Source of the DNA: Bacillus sp. FJAT-29814
GTDB lineage: Bacteria > Bacillota > Bacilli > Bacillales > Cytobacillaceae
DNA length: 64,000 nt
NCBI RefSeq assembly: GCF_001510715.1
Contig: NZ_LMTJ01000014.1
Coordinates: 21,122-85,121 of the forward strand
Reading direction: 5' to 3'
This document shows positions 60,068 to 64,000 of the stretch, piece after piece; position 1 is the first letter of the stretch, and every line of letters begins with the position of its first letter. A model generated the notes under the pieces. The model searched no databases, was not told the DNA's origin, and saw only the letters and a list, made by a program, of their open reading frames with translations. The position numbers were made by a program, and so were the translations under genes.

Positions 60068-61117
60068 ATGTTAACAGAGGCAAGAGTACGTGAGGTTTTA
60101 GGCAGCCTTAACGATCCATTTTTACATAAAAGCTTGGCTGAATTAGATGCCATTGAGGAAATAAAAATCAAAGAGGAAAAGAATCATGTAAGCGTTAAGG
60201 TGGCAATTGCCAGAACCGGGACAAGCGAGCAATTGCAGCTGCAAACGCAAATCGTCAATTTATTGAAAGAAGCAGGTGCGGCATCTGTGGGCATTCGTTT
60301 CGGCCAGCTTCCGGATGAAGTATTGGCGGCACATCGCCATGCCGAGCCGGAACAAGAGAAAAATTTGCTTACTTCTAATACCACTACATTTATCGCCATC
60401 GCCAGCGGTAAAGGCGGCGTCGGTAAATCAACCGTATCTGTGAACCTTGCCGTTGCGCTTGCCCGCCTTGGAAAGAAAGTCGGTCTGATTGATGCCGATA
60501 TTTATGGTTTCAGTGTTCCGGATATGATGGGAATCACCAAGCGTCCTGTTGTCCGTGGCGAAAAGATTATCCCTGTTGAGCGTTTTGGTGTTCAGGTGAT
60601 CTCTATGGGCTTCTTTGTCGAGGATAACTCACCAATCATTTGGCGCGGCCCGATGCTCGGAAAAATGCTGAACAGCTTCTTTAGTGAAGTAGAATGGGAC
60701 GATCTTGATTATTTACTATTAGATTTACCGCCAGGAACAGGGGACGTTGCACTCGATGTACACAGCATGCTGCCTTCCTGTAAGGAAATTATTGTGACAA
60801 CACCGCACCCAACTGCTGCGTTCGTTGCGGCACGCGCCGGGGCAATGGCATTGAAGACTGCCCACGAGGTACTTGGCGTTATTGAAAACATGGCGTATTT
60901 TGAAAGCAAGAAGACAGGTGAGAAAGAGTACGTATTCGGCCGCGGCGGCGGTGATAAATTAGCCGAAGAACTGAATACGGAAGTGCTTGGCCGGCTTCCG
61001 CTCGATCAGCCTGACTGGAACGATGATGACTTTGCGCCATCGATTTACCAAGAAGACCATAAGCTTGGAAAAATTTATCTTGAGATTGCAGATAAAGTCA
61101 TAAGCCGATTGAAATAA
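60068..61117 (+). CDS. salA: Mrp/ApbC-family Fe-S carrier ATPase SalA
   Basis: The 349-residue protein joins an N-terminal MIP18-type domain (residues 1-80) to a P-loop ATPase with the deviant Walker A GKGGVGKST (114-122) and LLDLPPGTGDV as switch. Members carry or load iron-sulfur clusters; B. subtilis SalA also acts as a regulator of exoenzyme expression. ATG 60068 follows GAGGTGTG by eight bases; an in-frame start at 60032 precedes that site. A terminator follows. Confidence 0.93.
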   Translation: MLTEARVREVLGSLNDPFLHKSLAELDAIEEIKIKEEKNHVSVKVAIARTGTSEQLQLQTQIVNLLKEAGAASVGIRFGQLPDEVLAAHRHAEPEQEKNLLTSNTTTFIAIASGKGGVGKSTVSVNLAVALARLGKKVGLIDADIYGFSVPDMMGITKRPVVRGEKIIPVERFGVQVISMGFFVEDNSPIIWRGPMLGKMLNSFFSEVEWDDLDYLLLDLPPGTGDVALDVHSMLPSCKEIIVTTPHPTAAFVAARAGAMALKTAHEVLGVIENMAYFESKKTGEKEYVFGRGGGDKLAEELNTEVLGRLPLDQPDWNDDDFAPSIYQEDHKLGKIYLEIADKVISRLK

Positions 61118-61118
61118 T

Positions 61119-61154
61119 CAAAAACCTCTTCCGGGTTCGGGAGAGGTTTTTTTA
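61119..61154 (+). terminator. Terminator after salA
   Basis: AAAACCTCTTCC pairs with GGGAGAGGTTTT around GGGTTC, followed by TTTTTTT. Confidence 0.9.
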
Positions 61155-61181
61155 CCATCAGTTTTTCTAGTGAAAGAGGGC

Positions 61182-61781
61182 TTAGCCGCCGCCTCCTCCG
61201 CCTTTTTCTTCTTTACCGCCTGCTTTGGAGTTAGCCTCCTCCGCCGCTTTTAAAAGCAATTCCTGAATCTTTGCCTTAAACAGCGGGCTGTCCACGGTTT
61301 CGGTTATGACATTTTGAAGATGTTCGCGGTATTCCTTGCTCTTCAAGGCATCGGCCATCTCTTTTTGAATTTCTGGCTCTTTAAATACTTCAATCATCAT
61401 GCCTCTATATTCAGGGTCGTTCATCAAATCCTTTAATAATTTTTCATTTTCGGACCTCATGTTTTTCGCTACACCCTGGGCAAACTTTGCATCGCTGAAC
61501 GTCTTTTTCCAAAACTCCGTCGCTTTATCCGAAGTTAAGGTTTGTTCAATTGTATTAGCGACAACAGTTTGGTCCATCACCAATTTTTCTTTCATCTGAT
61601 CATCGGACATAATTTCCTGAATTGCCTTCTTGCCATCGTCAGTCTTAAGGATATCGACCACCATTTTTTTTGTTTGGTCGTAATCAATTTGCCCTCCGCC
61701 ACCGCCGCCAGTGTCACCGGATGCGCAGCTAGACAATAGCATCATGGCTGGTAAGAGGAGCATTATGCTAATTGCTCTCAT
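61182..61781 (-). CDS. gerD: Spore germination lipoprotein GerD
   Basis: GerD is the scaffold that gathers nutrient germinant receptors in the inner spore membrane. The 199-residue protein has a lipoprotein signal with lipobox LLSSC (Cys19), then a glycine linker and a long charged helical region (pattern DQTKKMVVDILKTDDGKKA). It ends in a glycine-rich tail GGKEEKGGGGGG. Its position between salA and kbaA, on the opposite strand, is the same as in B. subtilis. Confidence 0.93.
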   Translation of the reverse strand: MRAISIMLLLPAMMLLSSCASGDTGGGGGGQIDYDQTKKMVVDILKTDDGKKAIQEIMSDDQMKEKLVMDQTVVANTIEQTLTSDKATEFWKKTFSDAKFAQGVAKNMRSENEKLLKDLMNDPEYRGMMIEVFKEPEIQKEMADALKSKEYREHLQNVITETVDSPLFKAKIQELLLKAAEEANSKAGGKEEKGGGGGG

Positions 61782-61933
61782 TATTTGAAGCTCCTTTCAC
61801 ATAAGAATCCTTAATTTTATAATGAAGAAAATCAGGCAAGATTATTCGTGAGGACAACTCATTTTATGGATTTTTGAAAAATGGCTTGGTACAATCAGGA
61901 GGGTATTCATTTTTTATTATGGAGGAATAATGT

Positions 61934-62590
61934 GTGACAAGCCGTAATTTGGTAAGAATGTTTATGACCACATTAGTCGTTGGTGGCCTCACGACCGTGT
62001 TTGTGGGATTTATTGTACGATGGAATGAATTTGAGACCTACTTTACTGAATTTCAAATACTAGATATTGCCTCCACAGCTATTTGGCTGTTGTTTATGGG
62101 CTTCCTGTTCAGCCTGATCAGTCAGATGGGCTTCTTTGCATACTTAACCGTACATCGCTTTGGGCTGGGAATCTTTAAATCGGCGCCCCTATGGAATGGG
62201 GTGCAGATTGTTCTAATTCTATTTGGCTTATTTGATTTGGTATATTTGCGCTACAATAACTTTGCTAAACCGGGGGAATCTTGGCTGAACTATCTTTGGC
62301 CGGCGCTCTTCCTATTGGTTATAGCGCTTATCGTCGCCTGGTACAAACAAAAACAAACCAACCGCGAGGCCTTTATTCCGGCGCTTTTCTTTATGATTGT
62401 CGCAACGCTGATTGAATGGGTGCCTGCCTTAAAGGTAAATGAGCGAAGTTGGTTTTACCTGATGCTGCTAGGCCTATTGGCATGCAATGCCTATCAGTTG
62501 CTGGCCCTTCATCAATATAATCAGAAATCGCAGCTGGAAAGACAGCAGCGCGGAAAAGCCGCTGGTGCGAAAGTTAGCAAAAAAATGTAA
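61934..62590 (+). CDS. kbaA: KinB-signalling pathway activator KbaA
   Basis: KbaA is a membrane protein needed for the KinB branch of the sporulation phosphorelay. The 218-residue protein has about six hydrophobic segments and ends in a basic tail (GKAAGAKVSKKM). It starts with GTG at 61934 (MTSRNLVRMFMTTLVVGG) behind GGAGGA; an ATG at 61930 in another frame stops after five codons. It has its own terminator and is convergent with pdaB. Confidence 0.92.
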   Translation: MTSRNLVRMFMTTLVVGGLTTVFVGFIVRWNEFETYFTEFQILDIASTAIWLLFMGFLFSLISQMGFFAYLTVHRFGLGIFKSAPLWNGVQIVLILFGLFDLVYLRYNNFAKPGESWLNYLWPALFLLVIALIVAWYKQKQTNREAFIPALFFMIVATLIEWVPALKVNERSWFYLMLLGLLACNAYQLLALHQYNQKSQLERQQRGKAAGAKVSKKM

Positions 62591-62599
62591 ATGTCTATA

Positions 62600-62638
62600 A
62601 AAAACAACCGCCATTGATATCGGGCGGTTGTTTTTTTA
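62600..62638 (+). terminator. Bidirectional terminator between kbaA and pdaB
   Basis: AAACAACCGCC pairs with GGCGGTTGTTT around ATTGATATCG, with T-runs on both strands. Confidence 0.9.
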
Positions 62639-62641
62639 TGG

Positions 62642-63394
62642 TTATTTAATTTCCTTTGAAGAAACCTCGCCATTCGCAATCATTTCGGAAACAGTAACAA
62701 TCTTTAACCCTTTTTGGCGAATGTTTTGCAGGATTAACGGGATCGCATTCGCCGTTTGCTTGGCGGAATCGGAAGCGTGAAGCAGGATAATCTCGCCATT
62801 TCCGGCGTCTTTTGTATTCTCGACAATTTTTTCGACACCGGGATTTTGCCAATCCTTTGAATCCATGCTCCAATGGACGACGGTATAGCCAAGGCGCTTG
62901 GCGGTTTTTAACGTCCGTTTATCGAAATGCCCTGTCGGCGCACGAACCAGCTTAATGTCCTTCACGTTTAGCTTTTTAAAAGCCTCTTGAGCTTTTAAAA
63001 TATCCCTAGCTACCTTGGTATCCTCAAGCTCACTATAGTCTTCGTAGTTATAGCCAAGAATCCCGATTTCATATCCTTCCTTCTGAATTCGGCTAACAAT
63101 ATCGGGATGCCGTTCAGCCCATGAGCCAGACAAGAAGAAGGTTGCCGACTTTACGTTTTCCTTTTTTAATACATCCAATATCGGCTCCGCCTTTTCATCT
63201 CCCCAGCCAATATTGAACGTCAACGCCAAATCCTTTTCGCCCCGGTAAACGGCCTTTGGTTCATCTTTTGCCGAGAAAACAGGAATCTGGCTAAGGTTCT
63301 CAATATACATGAACCAAGCTGTAAAAAAGGCTGCAATTAATACTAAAGTAACGTTTTTTAACGCCTTCCCGTTTACTACATAAAAGAAATTCAT
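62642..63394 (-). CDS. pdaB: Polysaccharide deacetylase family sporulation protein PdaB
   Basis: PdaB is a membrane-anchored NodB-fold protein needed for a late stage of spore formation. The 250-residue protein has an N-terminal membrane segment (VTLVLIAAFFTAWFMYI) and the NodB domain with ATFFLSGSWAERHPDIV and LVRAPTGHFDKRTLK. The first motif reads TFNIGWGDE, with Asn61 where B. subtilis PdaB and active deacetylases have aspartate. The enzyme may therefore lack normal catalysis. Its place between kbaA and the rRNA operon is standard. Confidence 0.92.
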   Translation of the reverse strand: MNFFYVVNGKALKNVTLVLIAAFFTAWFMYIENLSQIPVFSAKDEPKAVYRGEKDLALTFNIGWGDEKAEPILDVLKKENVKSATFFLSGSWAERHPDIVSRIQKEGYEIGILGYNYEDYSELEDTKVARDILKAQEAFKKLNVKDIKLVRAPTGHFDKRTLKTAKRLGYTVVHWSMDSKDWQNPGVEKIVENTKDAGNGEIILLHASDSAKQTANAIPLILQNIRQKGLKIVTVSEMIANGEVSSKEIK

Positions 63395-63533
63395 CGTTCC
63401 CCCACCTCGTCCAAAACCATCCTTGTCTCAAACATATGCTTGTTTAAATAAAAATATGAAGGAAGAATTTTTATTATAAAAAACAAAAAAATGGAAAACA
63501 CTACTATAACATACACTTTGCCTGGAGGTTTTT

Positions 63534-63767
63534 ATGTTTGGACTTTTAATCAACGACAAAGAGGTAAAAGAGATAGAATACTTAATAAAGAGAGAAATGG
63601 ATGAAATCCTGTTTGATCTAAAGGATGAGCGCATTGACCATATCGTCAAACGCGCCATGGAAGAAAGGTATAAGATTTTATTTTCCTTGTTTAGAAGAGT
63701 GGCATCGCACCATGAATGCTTAAAGTACATGTGGAAGGACAAGAAAGGCCGAAAAAAACACATGTAA
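63534..63767 (+). CDS. Small charged protein of unknown function
   Basis: The 77-residue protein (MFGLLINDKEVKEIEYLIKREMDEILFDLKDERIDHIVKRAMEER in part) is highly charged and looks helical, with a basic tail KDKKGRKKHM. It has no signal peptide. GGAGG (63524-63528) is well placed before the ATG, which supports real translation. Similar small genes are found between pdaB and the rRNA operon in other Bacilli as far as I recall. Function is unknown. Confidence 0.7.
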   Translation: MFGLLINDKEVKEIEYLIKREMDEILFDLKDERIDHIVKRAMEERYKILFSLFRRVASHHECLKYMWKDKKGRKKHM

Positions 63768-63785
63768 TCTTTTTGAAAATAACCG

Positions 63786-63814
63786 TTGACTTTAGTTTGT
63801 TATCTTGTTATATT
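63786..63814 (+). promoter_or_regulatory. rRNA operon promoter P1
   Basis: TTGACT (63786-63791) and TATATT (63809-63814) are spaced by 17 bases. It is the first of two tandem promoters. Confidence 0.8.
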
Positions 63815-63856
63815 AATAAACGTCGCTGCTGAAGCAAAAACAATTAAAAAAAGTTG

Positions 63857-63885
63857 TTGACATTAACTCCAGCGGATGATATATT
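63857..63885 (+). promoter_or_regulatory. rRNA operon promoter P2
   Basis: TTGACA (63857-63862) and TATATT (63880-63885) are spaced by 17 bases. The tandem pair is typical of Bacillus rrn operons. Confidence 0.85.
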
Positions 63886-63889
63886 AATA

Positions 63890-64000
63890 TAGTCGCTCTT
63901 GAGTGCGAACGAAATTGTTCTTTGAAAACTAAACAAACAAAAACGTCAACAATAAACATTCATTTCTTTCGAAATGAAGCCAACGTAACATTTATGAGCT
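63890..64000 (+). promoter_or_regulatory. rRNA leader with boxA-type antitermination sequence
   Basis: TGTTCTTTGAAAACTAAAC (63917-63935) is the boxA-containing element of Bacillus rRNA leaders, where NusB and NusE act. The hairpin ATTTCTTTCGAAATGAA follows (63961-63978). The window ends at TTTATGAGCT, shortly before the expected 16S start; no 16S sequence itself is present. Confidence 0.8.

Noticed and set aside
63890..64000. Start of the 16S rRNA gene
   Set aside because: The leader with boxA is seen, but the GAGAGTTTGATCCTGGCTCAG start is not reached before the window ends.
1..64000. tRNA genes, prophage structural genes or defence systems
   Set aside because: None was recognised on either strand; the only phage-like content is the small element behind rpsI.

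Overview
The window comes from a Gram-positive, endospore-forming member of the Bacillaceae (Bacillus/Neobacillus-like; the genus cannot be fixed from sequence alone). Three things point there: the gene order of the rpoBC-str-S10-spc-alpha ribosomal superoperon, strong GGAGG ribosome-binding sites with frequent GTG/TTG starts, and the sporulation/germination block ybaK-cwlD-salA-gerD-kbaA-pdaB lying just before an rRNA operon.

Layout. 1-12.7 kb: tail of a ybxB-type methyltransferase, then rpoB, rpoC, a YbxF/L7Ae protein, rpsL, rpsG, fusA, tuf. 12.7-27.2 kb: tandem promoters and the S10-spc-alpha gene cluster (rpsJ to rplQ, with secY, adk, infA, rpoA). The map gene expected between adk and infA is missing and a non-coding stretch stands in its place. 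27.2-32.0 kb: a structured leader with an attenuator-like terminator, then ecfA1-ecfA2-ecfT-truA, then rplM-rpsI.

32.0-58.6 kb is accessory DNA between rpsI and ybaK. It begins with a 5.5 kb integrated element. This is bounded by a 43-bp perfect direct repeat of the rpsI 3' end, inside a repeat of about 150 bp, with TTGACCAC arm-type sites at both ends. It carries a truncated tyrosine integrase, a triple zinc-motif protein, a decayed IS3-family transposase and a strikingly G+C-rich subtilase that resembles the passenger of a Gram-negative autotransporter. After decayed att-like and palindromic repeats comes a complete D-glucuronate pathway: GPH-type symporter, uxaC, uxuB (SDR type), uxuA, kdgK, kdgA. 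With it are a GntR regulator, a HAD hydrolase and two paralogous cytoplasmic GH3 hydrolases. Three promoters in this locus carry the same palindrome over the -10 box, so one regulator probably controls them together; a CcpA cre-like site lies by the transporter promoter. The remaining accessory genes are stand-alone metabolic, redox and regulatory genes.

58.7-64.0 kb returns to conserved order: ybaK, cwlD, salA, gerD, kbaA, pdaB, a small unknown gene, then tandem rRNA promoters and leader. The window ends just before the expected 16S rRNA.

How the parts work together: the first half makes the transcription and translation machinery plus the Sec channel and the ECF vitamin-uptake energising module. 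The accessory block adds sugar-acid catabolism, probably of imported beta-linked glucuronides, and a mobile element. The last block serves spore cortex maturation, germination and the KinB phosphorelay. All readings are by eye; no database search was run.
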